DNA of 6,320 bases from an uncultured Porphyromonadaceae bacterium (GTDB taxonomy: Bacteria > Bacteroidota > Bacteroidia > Bacteroidales > Muribaculaceae), in contig CAMWUX010000074.1 of NCBI GenBank assembly GCA_947177605.1, forward strand, positions 1-6,320, given 5' to 3'. The number at the start of each line of letters is the position of its first letter. The first letter of the stretch is position 1. The position numbers and the translations under genes are program-made. Shown here piece by piece: positions 1 to 6,320 of the stretch. The notes under the pieces are model-generated. The model was not told the DNA's origin. It made no database searches and saw only the letters and a program-made list of their open reading frames with translations.

Positions 1-14
1 TTGCTTTGGTGGTG

Positions 15-22
15 CAAAGGTA
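15..22 (-). promoter_or_regulatory. Candidate Bacteroidales promoter -7 element facing left
   Basis: On the minus strand this reads TACCTTTG followed by CACC, matching the Bacteroidota primary-sigma -7 consensus TAnnTTTG. Transcription would start only a few bases before the left edge and serve a gene outside the window. No good -33 TTTG lies at the usual distance of about 20 bases: the expected position reads TGTGTT, and the nearest TTTG (minus strand, 56-59) is too far upstream. The call therefore rests on the -7 element alone. Confidence 0.45.
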
Positions 23-23
23 C

Positions 24-42
24 GAGGGGTTTGGGGTGGGGG
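24..42 (+). other. Three G-tracts between the two divergent -7 elements
   Basis: Three runs of four, four and five G (26-29, 33-36, 38-42) separated by short T spacers lie just upstream of the leftward -7 element. The next GGGG is at 71-74, about 28 bases away, so a compact intramolecular four-tract quadruplex is not available. The rest of 43-98 is A/T-rich, with a run of seven A at 57-63, and holds no gene that I can see. Confidence 0.4.
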
Positions 43-98
43 AACACATATTTTTCAAAAAAATTTCATTGGGGAGATTCTCGATGAAAATCTTTTCT

Positions 99-106
99 TA
101 ACTTTG
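99..106 (+). promoter_or_regulatory. Candidate Bacteroidales promoter -7 element facing the rod repeat and the zinc-ribbon gene
   Basis: TAACTTTG followed by C matches the Bacteroidota -7 consensus TAnnTTTG. With the usual spacing, transcription would begin near 112-114, at the left foot of the long inverted repeat. The position expected for the -33 TTTG (around 76-80) reads only ATTCT, a weak match. If real, this promoter gives either a free structured RNA of about 340 bases or a roughly 350-base structured 5' leader on the gene at 465. No equally good -7 element is visible closer to that gene. Confidence 0.4.
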
Positions 107-451
107 CGAGGCAACTTCCACTTCTGTGGGCTTTTGCAAAGACATATTTTGAAAGCGTTTATCCGCGCTAATTCTTGACTTGTCGAAATTCTCGCAAAAT
201 TTCAAATCGTAGTCAAGGAGGAGCAACGGTAGATGCCCGTGGTTTGTAATGACCATTGCTTACGGGTATAGGTTCGTGAGAGATAACTCTGTATGCATTG
301 ATTACATAAACCGGCGTGGGCTTCTGCACGTTTGCCATCCGACTACGATTGGGCAATGCGAGAAGCCTCGACAAGTAGGATGGTGACAGATACAGATTCC
401 TACGCTTTTCTGTACTAATACCTTACGCCAACGAGGGGAAGACCGCGGCAA
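104..451. repeat. Long imperfect inverted repeat (rod-shaped hairpin) centred near 277
   Basis: The arms 104-263 and 291-451 are complementary in collinear blocks along their whole length. From the foot upward: 104-111 with 443-451 (interrupted, 7 pairs); 115-131 with 427-441 (13 pairs, two bulges); 151-158 with 402-410; 171-175 with 377-381; 178-186 with 368-376 (9, perfect); 189-196 with 357-364 (8, perfect); 205-214 with 341-350 (10, perfect); 217-228 with 329-340; 231-238 with 318-325; 241-250 with 301-312; 254-263 with 291-300. The apical loop is 264-290 and contains a four-pair mini-hairpin (279-282 with 287-290). The weakest joins are 132-150 with 411-426 and 159-170 with 382-401. All blocks share nearly the same centre, which chance pairing would not give. 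The arms have no convincing open reading frame, and no target-site duplication is evident at the feet. Pairs were assigned by eye, not by an energy calculation. Confidence 0.75.
112..451 (+). ncRNA. Possible structured RNA or structured leader, family not recognised
   Basis: This is the RNA reading of the inverted repeat: a transcript from the -7 element at 99-106 would begin near the foot of the rod. The many bulges and small internal loops between intact helices resemble a folded RNA more than a recent clean inverted duplication, but that is inference. I looked for and did not find the conserved cores of RNase P RNA, tmRNA, SRP RNA or common riboswitches. The core 171-381 has a length and rod shape reminiscent of 6S RNA, but no clear single large central bubble. 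There is no U-tract terminator at the 3' end, so a transcript could run on into the gene at 465. The orientation is chosen only because of the promoter-like element. Confidence 0.35.
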
Positions 452-464
452 TTGAAATATAGAT

Positions 465-896
465 ATGAGTATTATAAATTGTCCTGATTGTGGTAGAAAG
501 ATTTCATCGAGAACTGCATTTAGCCGATGCCCTTATTGCGGATGCCCAACTGAAGCAATTTTCAGAGCGCATAAGAGACGCAAATATATCGGATTAAGTT
601 TGGTGGGTGGATTGCTACTGATTGGTGCAATAAATGGCGGAGATAAAAAAGAGGAATCTCAGGATTCGACACAAACTACTGAAGAAACTCAATCCGCACA
701 ACCAATAATGGAATCGTCCAAAGGGAATGCAACCACGAAGAGTGTAGAATCGTCGAATAAAGACGATAAAACACTCACTGATACTCAGGCGGAAGATGTG
801 TTGATTACTGAATATATCGAAACACCGGCCGAAGAGGTCGATGAGGTGATTAGCGTGGAGGAAACTACCGCTACACCACCTAACGATTCTTTATAG
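465..896 (+). CDS. Small zinc-ribbon protein with one membrane segment and acidic tail
   Basis: This 143-residue protein has three visible parts. Residues 6-25 carry two CxxC pairs (C6/C9 and C22/C25, with a further C27), the pattern of a short N-terminal zinc ribbon. A basic stretch (about 35-40, RAHKRRK) precedes a single hydrophobic segment (about 41-57). The positive-inside rule therefore puts the zinc ribbon in the cytoplasm and the tail outside. The tail (about 60-143) is rich in Ser, Thr, Glu and Asp and looks disordered. The start at 465 puts the zinc motif right at the N terminus, as is usual for such proteins; no Shine-Dalgarno sequence precedes it. The gene is more A/T-rich than the operon it faces and follows the long inverted repeat, which may be its leader. 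Similar zinc-ribbon/membrane proteins are common but uncharacterised, so I assign no function. Signalling, membrane anchoring or a role in an accessory element are all possible. Confidence 0.8.
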   Translation: MSIINCPDCGRKISSRTAFSRCPYCGCPTEAIFRAHKRRKYIGLSLVGGLLLIGAINGGDKKEESQDSTQTTEETQSAQPIMESSKGNATTKSVESSNKDDKTLTDTQAEDVLITEYIETPAEEVDEVISVEETTATPPNDSL

Positions 897-936
897 TAGG
901 ATCTGCATAATCTATTGTCAACCTAATGACGCATCG

Positions 937-965
937 GAGGCAGGCGTCTGCGGCGCTGTAGCCTC
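937..965. terminator. Weak candidate hairpin in the convergent intergenic gap
   Basis: The 112-base gap between the convergent genes contains a G/C-rich hairpin: 937-941 (GAGGC) pairs with 961-965 (GCCTC), with further inner pairs 942-945 with 953-957 after a small bulge. An alternative six-pair hairpin, 957-962 with 971-976, competes with it. Neither is followed by a T-run on either strand, so a classical intrinsic terminator is not shown. Position between two gene ends is the main argument. Confidence 0.25.
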
Positions 966-1008
966 ACTATGCTACGCAATGGTACCGTCCTCAAATACCG
1001 TGAATTGA

Positions 1009-1524
1009 TTATAGGAGGCGCTGGTAGAGGAGGGCATCGGTGTAGGTGGATCCGGTGCGAATCCAGCTGCGCAGACGGCCGGAGGTGGTGAAGCTGGCGG
1101 ATTCGAAGGTGGCGCGCGATGCCTGATTGTCTTGTGCGATGACGGCCCATAGGGAGTGTAATCCGAGTTCTTTGCCGAGATATTCGGCCAACAACTCTAT
1201 ACTCGCTGCACCATAGCCTTGCGCCCGATACTCCTCGAGTACCACTAACCCGATGCCTGTGCGGCGATTGAGGGTGTCGAGTTCGAAGTAGTCGATGAAG
1301 CCGAGCAGCGCGTCGTCGGAGCGACGGCAGATGGTGAAGCGACCGCTATCGGTGGCCAGCACATTGGCATCGTAGGCTTCGACAAACTGACGGAGCTTAT
1401 ACATCGACATCGGCGCGCGCACGGCGCTGCTCTGCCAGAGCGTGCGGTCGTTTTCCACGGCATACATCGTGGATAAGTCGGCGGGCTCGGGGGCCCGCAG
1501 ATAGATGTTGGCGTCGGATATCAT
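1009..1524 (-). CDS. GNAT-family N-acetyltransferase (RimJ/RimL/SpeG-like)
   Basis: This 171-residue protein has the length and layout of a single-domain Gcn5-related acetyltransferase, which moves an acetyl group from acetyl-CoA to an amine. Residues 8-30 ([20 protein letters not shown]) match the N-terminal strand-helix typical of the RimJ/RimL and SpeG branch. Motif A is at about 90-110, with the pyrophosphate-binding loop R100-A-Q-G-Y-G-A in the RxxGxG/A pattern. Motif B follows at about 126-146, with N133 and the helix that usually carries the CoA-side residues. The substrate (ribosomal protein, polyamine or other amine) cannot be read from the sequence. The start codon overlaps the recR stop as ATGA, implying translational coupling. 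It is the last gene of the operon and converges on the zinc-ribbon gene. Family call is firm, specific role unknown. Confidence 0.88.
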   Translation of the reverse strand: MISDANIYLRAPEPADLSTMYAVENDRTLWQSSAVRAPMSMYKLRQFVEAYDANVLATDSGRFTICRRSDDALLGFIDYFELDTLNRRTGIGLVVLEEYRAQGYGAASIELLAEYLGKELGLHSLWAVIAQDNQASRATFESASFTTSGRLRSWIRTGSTYTDALLYQRLL

Positions 1525-2153
1525 CGCTTGTTGAATGAGTCGGAGAACAATGTGCGGTGCAGAATACTGCGCCCGAGGGTGATCTCGTCGGTATATTCGA
1601 GTTCGTTGCCTACGGCTACGCCACGAGCGAGCTGGGTGATCTTGAGATCGGTAAACGGAGCGAGTTTTCGGAAGATGTAGAAGTTGGTGGTGTCGCCCTC
1701 CATCGTGGCGGGCAGTGCGAGGATGACCTCGTCGATACCACCCTGCTCCACACGCTCCACGAGCGAATCGATCTCAAGTGTGTCGGGTCCTATTCCATCC
1801 ATCGGCGATATGACTCCCCCGAGCACATGGTAGACGCCATGATACTGACGCGTACGCTCCACTGCCATCACATCCGATACGTTCTCGACCACGCACACCG
1901 TTGACGCCGTGCGCGATGGTGATGAGCAAATAGCACAGGTCTCGGTCTCGGAGATGTTGTGGCACCGGGTACAGTAGCGGATATTCCTGCGGAGGTCGAT
2001 AATAGCCTCGCCGAGCGCCACGCTCTGAGCCTCGTCGCGACGGAGAAGGTGCAGAGCCAGGCGCAGGGCGGTCTTACGTCCTACTCCGGGCAGTCGCGAC
2101 AGCTCGGTTACTGCGCTTTCGAGCAACCGTGATGCGAACTCTTCTTGCAGCAT
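1521..2153 (-). CDS. recR: Recombination mediator protein RecR
   Basis: RecR works with RecO (and RecF) to load RecA onto SSB-coated single-stranded DNA in gap and break repair. This 210-residue protein is full length for the family. In order it shows an N-terminal helix-hairpin-helix region ([20 protein letters not shown], 18-37), a four-cysteine zinc finger (C61, C64, C73, C76), and a Toprim domain from about residue 85 (VCVVEN at 86-91, GGVISPMDG at 112-120). The C-terminal signature is [17 protein letters not shown] (181-197), close to the usual VGxxLEYxDExTLGR. The start at 2153 fits because the residues before the helix-hairpin-helix ([16 protein letters not shown]) match the N terminus remembered for Bacteroides RecR. 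This start lies 46 bases inside the upstream peptidase gene, and the stop overlaps the GNAT start by four bases. Confidence 0.97.
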   Translation of the reverse strand: MLQEEFASRLLESAVTELSRLPGVGRKTALRLALHLLRRDEAQSVALGEAIIDLRRNIRYCTRCHNISETETCAICSSPSRTASTVCVVENVSDVMAVERTRQYHGVYHVLGGVISPMDGIGPDTLEIDSLVERVEQGGIDEVILALPATMEGDTTNFYIFRKLAPFTDLKITQLARGVAVGNELEYTDEITLGRSILHRTLFSDSFNKR

Positions 2154-4165
2154 TTCTTAGCGGTGAGGGGCGAATAGTCGCGGCTATAGCGAAGCATCTG
2201 CGATGGATAGTCCTCGGTATAACTGATAGTGACATCCACGGGCTGACCTTCGGCATCGGTCACGAGAGTGTAGACGGGGTTGACGAATCCCTTATAGGGA
2301 GCGATGGAGAGGTGGCTGTAGCGGTCGAGCACTTCCTGATGGAGGGTGGAATCGACCTTCACGGCGTATTCCTCAACGAGCTGACGGCCGGCTTCGTAGT
2401 CGCCCTCGCTCTTGATGCGCTGAATCTCGGCAAGGAGCTGACCGAAGAGACCGCGGAGCGCTTCGTAGTCGTTGATCACGACGTAGGTCTTGCCATCGTG
2501 CTTCTTCAGTTGGACCACGTTCTGCGGTGCGCCGGCGCGGAGCGCCCATTCGGCAATGAGCTTGCGATTGCGCATGTGGGCTTCCTCGATATCCTTACCG
2601 GGCTCAATACGCATGAGTTGGGTCATGAGGCCGTTGAGCATACACTTATAGTATTCGGCCTTGTAGGCTTCGGGCGAGTCGAGCAGTCCGAGTTCCACGA
2701 GCTTGGGATCGGCCAGATAATAAAGGGCGAAGAGGTCAGCTCGGGCTTCTTCAAGGGTGGAGCCGTGGGCTTTAAGGGCGTCGGGGTCAACACCGGGGAG
2801 GAGACGTCCGGAGCCGTGGCCGAGACATTCGTGGAGGTCGGTATGGAGATTGTCGGTGATGAAGAGATACTTGTCCATCAGCTCGCGGGTAGCGGCATCG
2901 GGCACAAACTCTTCGTTGAAGCCATCGCCGTGGGATGCGGCATCGTAGGCTTCGGTAATATTCTCGATAGTGACCGATTTAGAGCCGTGAGCTGCACGGA
3001 TCCAGTTGGCGTTGGGGAGATTGATGCCGATGGGGGTGGCGGGATAGGAGTCGCCGGCGAGGATAGCGGCGGTGATAACCTTGGCCGATACGCCACGCAC
3101 CTTGTCCTTGCGGAAGCGGGGATCGACGGGAGAGTGATCCTCAAACCACTGTGCATTGTCGGAGATCACTTCGGTGCGGTGGCTGGCGGGGATATTCTTG
3201 AAGTTGACGATGGACTCCCAGTTGCCTGTCATACCGAGTGGATCATCGTAGCTTTCGATAAATCCGTTGATAAAGTCGACCTGCGAAGCGAGATCGCCTA
3301 CCCACGCTATAGAATAGTCGTCGAATTCCTTGAGATCGCCCGACTTATAGTAGGAGATGAGTTTTTCGATCACTTCGCGCTGGGTATCATTCTCGGCGTA
3401 AGGGAGCGCCTTTGTGAGATTGTCGATGATGCGGGCTATGGCGTCGGAATAGAGACCGCCGAGGCGGTAGGTCTGCTCCACGATCTTACCGTTTTCCTTC
3501 ACCACGCGGGTGTTGAGGCCGTAGGATATGGGAGTGGTATCGGTGGTGTCCTTGAGTGAATTGTAATAGTCCTCCACTTCCTGCTGGGTGACGCCGGGGC
3601 CGTAGAGATTGCCTGCGGAAGTGACGATGAGATCTACGCCATCGGCCTGATTGACCTTCTTGGGGAGAAACTGCGGGTCGAAGATCAGACGGATGATGTC
3701 GGCGGTATTCTTACCCTGATGAGCTACGGGCACCTTGGCGAGCTCGCCTACGAAGAAGGCGCGCGAGAAGCCGGGGGTGAACTTATCCATCGAGTAGTGG
3801 TGATACACGCCGTTGCCAAACCATACCTGCTTGAGGTATTGCTCGAAAGCCTTGAAGTCGGCCGACGAGCGGTCGCCGTCGAAGTGGGTATAGATGTATT
3901 CGAGGAGCTGGCGGAGTTCAAGACCATAGCGGCTGTTCTGATCCCAGAGGATATCGCGGCCTGCGATGGCGGCTTCGGTGAGATAGTAGACAAGCAAGCG
4001 CTGATTGGGCGTGAGCTGCTCAAATCCGGGCACTTTATAGCGGAGCACTTCGATATCGGCGAAGCGGTCGACATTATAGTTGAACGGCTGATTGGCATCG
4101 GCCGAAGCGGCCAGCGCGGAGAGTGAAAGTGTTGTAGCCATGATGGCGTGTTTTATCTTTGACAT
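2108..4165 (-). CDS. Exported dipeptidyl peptidase III (M49 zinc metallopeptidase)
   Basis: M49 enzymes remove dipeptides from the N terminus of short peptides. The hallmark zinc motif is HECLGH at 445-450 (H445 and H450 as ligands, E446 catalytic). The second motif EEARAD is at 472-477, where E473 should be the third zinc ligand. The Cys inside the first motif is the Bacteroides-type variant. The chosen start gives 685 residues, near the roughly 675 known for the B. thetaiotaomicron enzyme. It also gives a clean signal peptide: K3/K5, a hydrophobic core at about 8-20 and a likely signal peptidase I site after ASA or ADA near residue 22-24. No lipobox cysteine is present, so a soluble periplasmic enzyme is inferred. 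The open frame runs upstream to 4357, but that part is an out-of-frame reading of the methyltransferase gene. The start is 17 bases after the rlmI stop. The last 14 residues (672-685, Cys/His/Lys-rich) lie wholly in the overlap with recR. Confidence 0.94.
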   Translation of the reverse strand: MSKIKHAIMATTLSLSALAASADANQPFNYNVDRFADIEVLRYKVPGFEQLTPNQRLLVYYLTEAAIAGRDILWDQNSRYGLELRQLLEYIYTHFDGDRSSADFKAFEQYLKQVWFGNGVYHHYSMDKFTPGFSRAFFVGELAKVPVAHQGKNTADIIRLIFDPQFLPKKVNQADGVDLIVTSAGNLYGPGVTQQEVEDYYNSLKDTTDTTPISYGLNTRVVKENGKIVEQTYRLGGLYSDAIARIIDNLTKALPYAENDTQREVIEKLISYYKSGDLKEFDDYSIAWVGDLASQVDFINGFIESYDDPLGMTGNWESIVNFKNIPASHRTEVISDNAQWFEDHSPVDPRFRKDKVRGVSAKVITAAILAGDSYPATPIGINLPNANWIRAAHGSKSVTIENITEAYDAASHGDGFNEEFVPDAATRELMDKYLFITDNLHTDLHECLGHGSGRLLPGVDPDALKAHGSTLEEARADLFALYYLADPKLVELGLLDSPEAYKAEYYKCMLNGLMTQLMRIEPGKDIEEAHMRNRKLIAEWALRAGAPQNVVQLKKHDGKTYVVINDYEALRGLFGQLLAEIQRIKSEGDYEAGRQLVEEYAVKVDSTLHQEVLDRYSHLSIAPYKGFVNPVYTLVTDAEGQPVDVTISYTEDYPSQMLRYSRDYSPLTAKKCCKKSSHHGCSKAQ

Positions 4166-4182
4166 TGCGGATTGATATTGTA

Positions 4183-5376
4183 TTATTCGACGTAGAGCAC
4201 CAATCCCTTGAGGTATTCGCCTTCGGGATGGTAGATGTTGATAGGATGATCGGCGGGCTGGGTGAGCTGGTGGAGTATCCTCACGCGGCGGCCGCTCTGA
4301 GCTGCTGCTGAAAATACCGCGAGGCGGAACTGCTCCTTGGTGATGGCCTGCGAACATGAGAAGGTGAAGAGCACGCCGCGGGGAGCGATCTTCTCGAAAG
4401 CGCGCGCATTGAGGCGCTGATAGCCACGGAGCGCATTCTTTATGGCTCCGCGATGCTTGGCAAAAGCGGGCGGGTCGAGCACGATGAGATCGAAGCGCCC
4501 CTGCTCCATATCGGCCAGATAGTCGAAATCGTCCACGGCTACGGCTGTATGATTGGGAGCCCCGGGGAAGTTGAGCTCGACATTGGCTTCGGTGAGGGCG
4601 ATGGCCTTGGCCGAACTATCGACGGAGCACACTTCCCGAGCACCTCCACGCAGAGCGTAGACGGAGAAGCCACCGGTGTAGCAGAACATATTGAGTACCT
4701 TTCGACCGGCCGAATAGCGCTGCAGGAGCATACGGTTGTCGCGCTGATCTACGAAAAATCCGGTCTTCTGCCCTCGGAGCCAGTCGACATGGAATTTCAA
4801 TCCCTGCTCCATAGCCACATCACCGGTGAAGTCGCCGATGAGATATTCGTTGGTCGGATCGAGCTGAGCCTTATATGGCAGTGTGGTCTCGGACTTGTAA
4901 TAAACGCTCGTGATGCCTGCCTCGGGAAGCTCCACAAGGCTATGGGCTATATCATGGCGCGCGAAGTGCATACCGGGCGAATGAGCCTGCACCACGGCGG
5001 TAGGGCCGTAGACGTCGACGATGAGCCCGGGGAGGAAGTCGCCCTCGCCATGCACAAGGCGATAGGCGTCGGTATCGGCATTGACTATACCGATGGATCG
5101 GCGCATACGGAAAGCGTCGTCGAGGCGACGGGCGTAGAACGAAGCGTCGACAGCCTCATCGGCCCACGTGAGCATACGCACGGCGATCGAACCTATCTGA
5201 TAGTGGCCGATGCCGAGCATACGGCCGTCGGCGGCAAATACTTTGACGAGGTCGCCCTCCTCGACACCCTTGGGCAAATGGCGGATAGCGCCTGAAAATA
5301 CCCATGGATGGAATCTCAGCAGCGACTCTTCCTTGCCGCGATGCAATATTATTTCGGGATATTCCATAAGTGGCAT
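4183..5376 (-). CDS. rlmI: RlmI-type 23S rRNA (cytosine-C5) methyltransferase
   Basis: Family members transfer a methyl group from S-adenosylmethionine to C5 of a cytosine in 23S rRNA (C1962 in E. coli, where RlmI has 396 residues; this protein has 397). An N-terminal PUA RNA-binding domain covers about residues 1-75, including the typical HPWVFSGAI (23-31). A linker domain follows, then the conserved GQKTGFFVDQRDNR (202-215). The Rossmann methyltransferase fold carries motif I LNMFCYTGGFS (228-238), acidic motif II at VD (252-253), motif IV DPPAFAK (301-307), and TFSCS (338-342) with C341 as the probable catalytic nucleophile. The start ATG at 5376 shares one base with the stop of the protease gene (TGATG); a second Met at residue 4 is a possible alternative. 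The exact target base is inferred from homology, and paralogues in this family may act on other sites. Confidence 0.93.
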   Translation of the reverse strand: MPLMEYPEIILHRGKEESLLRFHPWVFSGAIRHLPKGVEEGDLVKVFAADGRMLGIGHYQIGSIAVRMLTWADEAVDASFYARRLDDAFRMRRSIGIVNADTDAYRLVHGEGDFLPGLIVDVYGPTAVVQAHSPGMHFARHDIAHSLVELPEAGITSVYYKSETTLPYKAQLDPTNEYLIGDFTGDVAMEQGLKFHVDWLRGQKTGFFVDQRDNRMLLQRYSAGRKVLNMFCYTGGFSVYALRGGAREVCSVDSSAKAIALTEANVELNFPGAPNHTAVAVDDFDYLADMEQGRFDLIVLDPPAFAKHRGAIKNALRGYQRLNARAFEKIAPRGVLFTFSCSQAITKEQFRLAVFSAAAQSGRRVRILHQLTQPADHPINIYHPEGEYLKGLVLYVE

Positions 5377-6320
5377 CAGTTCATTATGGCGCGGACGATG
5401 TCGGCACCGTTGGCATAGAGTAGGAGAAGTATGAGGAACATCATACCGGCATACTGAGCGTATTCGATGAATTTCTCACTGGGCTTGCGGCGTGTGATCA
5501 TCTCGGCCAGCACGAAGAAGGCGTGACCGCCGTCGAGGCCGGGGATGGGGATGATGTTCATGAATGCGAGCACTACGGAGAGGAATGCGGTGATCTCCCA
5601 GAAGCTAAGCCAATTCCATCGGTCGGGGAACATACTGCCGATAGCACCGAATCCGCCGATACTCTTAGCTCCCTCTGCCGAGAAGAGATGGCGCAGGGAA
5701 CTTACGTAGGTAGTGAGTGTGGATGTGCCGATTTCCCATCCGGCAGGGAATGAGCCGAGGAAGCTATATTTCACGCGTTCGGTAGGATACAGTTCGGTGA
5801 TGGGCTTGAGCTGGAATCCGAGTTTACCGGCTTTCGACGGCGTGGCTGATACTTCAATGAGTGAATCGCCACGCTCAATCGACAGGAGTACCTTTCGGCC
5901 GGCCACCTTCTGCAGCTCCTGTGTAAGTTCGGTATAGGATGGCGTGGGGAAGCCACCGACGCCCACTATACGATCGCCCGGTTTCAGGCCGGCCTCGGAG
6001 GCAGCGGTACCGCCCTGCACCTTGTCGACGATGGCCGGTATACGGTATGACATAAACGCACGGTTTTTGCTCACCATAAAGATAAAGTCGGCGGGAAGAG
6101 TGATATCCACGGTATCATGATAGTTGCGCAACACACGGACAGTGCGGGCGTCGGCCACGTGATACATGGCTGTATTGTCGGACATATCGACGGGCTTGCC
6201 GTCGGCTTCGAGTATCACGTCACCGTTCTGAAACCCGGCTTCAATAGAGGCGGGAGAGAAGTCCATACCTTCGTAGGCCGTTTCGAGCGGAATGTATTCA
6301 CGCCCCCAGTGATATGCGAT
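5376..6320 (-). CDS. rseP: RseP-family site-2 membrane metalloprotease, C-terminal part
   Basis: RseP-type proteases cut membrane-embedded substrates such as anti-sigma factors and leftover signal peptides. Only the last 314 residues are in the window: the frame stays open to the right edge, so the N-terminal membrane segment with the HExxH zinc motif lies outside. The Met at 6266 is internal, because the residues before it continue the first PDZ domain. Visible parts are most of PDZ1 (AGFQNGDVILEADGKPV follows shortly after the edge), a second PDZ domain (about fragment residues 90-160, with the carboxylate-binding and GLKPGDRI segments), and the C-terminal membrane region. That region contains NIIPIPGLDGGH (fragment 255-266), where the Asp of LDGGH is the third zinc ligand, and a final hydrophobic segment (MMFLILLLLYA). 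The stop overlaps the rlmI start by one base. Bacteroidales members commonly carry two PDZ domains. Confidence 0.93.
   Translation of the reverse strand: MAYHWGREYIPLETAYEGMDFSPASIEAGFQNGDVILEADGKPVDMSDNTAMYHVADARTVRVLRNYHDTVDITLPADFIFMVSKNRAFMSYRIPAIVDKVQGGTAASEAGLKPGDRIVGVGGFPTPSYTELTQELQKVAGRKVLLSIERGDSLIEVSATPSKAGKLGFQLKPITELYPTERVKYSFLGSFPAGWEIGTSTLTTYVSSLRHLFSAEGAKSIGGFGAIGSMFPDRWNWLSFWEITAFLSVVLAFMNIIPIPGLDGGHAFFVLAEMITRRKPSEKFIEYAQYAGMMFLILLLLYANGADIVRAIMN

Noticed and set aside
216..271. AAGGAGG (216-222) followed by a 12-codon open frame from ATG 233 (MPVVCNDHCLRV)
   Set aside because: Bacteroidota rarely rely on Shine-Dalgarno pairing, the G-run is paired in the rod, and the peptide lacks the repeated codons of an attenuator leader. 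A chance match is more likely.
178..376. Integron attC site or retron msd hairpin
   Set aside because: The ends lack the GTTRRRY/RYYYAAC core sites of attC, and there is no integron integrase or reverse transcriptase in the window. The length also exceeds most attC sites.
100..460. RNase P RNA, tmRNA, SRP RNA or a common riboswitch
   Set aside because: None of the conserved core sequences I know for these RNAs could be found on either strand.
923..1150. 75-residue minus-strand open frame overlapping the GNAT 3' end
   Set aside because: Arg/His/Pro-rich, overlaps the end of a well-supported gene in another frame, no motif; a shadow frame.
2129..3559. 476-residue open frame on the plus strand opposite the peptidase gene
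   Set aside because: It lies fully antisense to the M49 catalytic region, is low in complexity (runs of Gly, Val, Glu), and shows no family motif. It is a codon-bias shadow of the G/C-rich gene.
4166..4357. 64-residue N-terminal extension of the peptidase
   Set aside because: It would overlap the rlmI 3' end, is Arg/Pro/Ser-rich and non-conserved in character, and would bury the signal peptide that begins at 4165.
4453..5295. 280-residue open frame on the plus strand opposite rlmI
   Set aside because: Antisense to a well-identified methyltransferase and without recognisable motifs; a shadow frame.
5376..6266. RseP starting at the Met at 6266 as a short complete protein
   Set aside because: The frame remains open to 6320 with PDZ-like sequence, and the catalytic HExxH segment has to lie further upstream; the gene is cut by the window edge.

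Overview
The window looks like chromosomal DNA from a member of the Bacteroidales. The reasons are the TAnnTTTG-type promoter elements near the left edge, the near absence of Shine-Dalgarno sequences, the HECLGH version of the dipeptidyl peptidase III zinc motif (the form known from Bacteroides thetaiotaomicron), and a RecR of the Bacteroides type. A family-level assignment is not possible from the sequence alone.

Layout. Positions 1009-6320 hold five tightly packed minus-strand genes. In transcription order they are: the C-terminal part of an RseP-like site-2 metalloprotease (its start lies beyond the right edge), an RlmI-type 23S rRNA cytosine methyltransferase, an exported M49 dipeptidyl peptidase III, the recombination mediator RecR, and a GNAT acetyltransferase. 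Junctions are a TGATG overlap, a 17-base gap, a 46-base overlap and an ATGA overlap, so this is almost certainly one transcript with translational coupling. The products serve different processes (envelope stress proteolysis, ribosome modification, peptide breakdown, DNA repair, small-molecule or protein acetylation), so the operon is not one pathway. A plus-strand gene at 465-896 converges on it. That gene encodes a small zinc-ribbon protein with one membrane segment and a low-complexity acidic tail, and is visibly richer in A/T than the operon.

The most unusual part is the 464 bases to the left of that gene. Almost all of 104-451 folds on itself as one long, imperfect, rod-shaped inverted repeat centred near position 277. 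By hand I count roughly 90 base pairs in a dozen collinear blocks, including perfect blocks of 10, 9 and 8 pairs. A Bacteroidales-type -7 element (TAACTTTG, 99-106) lies at the left foot of the rod, so a transcript could start at its base and run through it towards the zinc-ribbon gene. I recognise no known RNA family or mobile element here. It may be an undescribed structured RNA, a structured leader of the zinc-ribbon gene, or a foldback/MITE-like DNA element. A second -7 element (15-22) points left, towards a gene outside the window.
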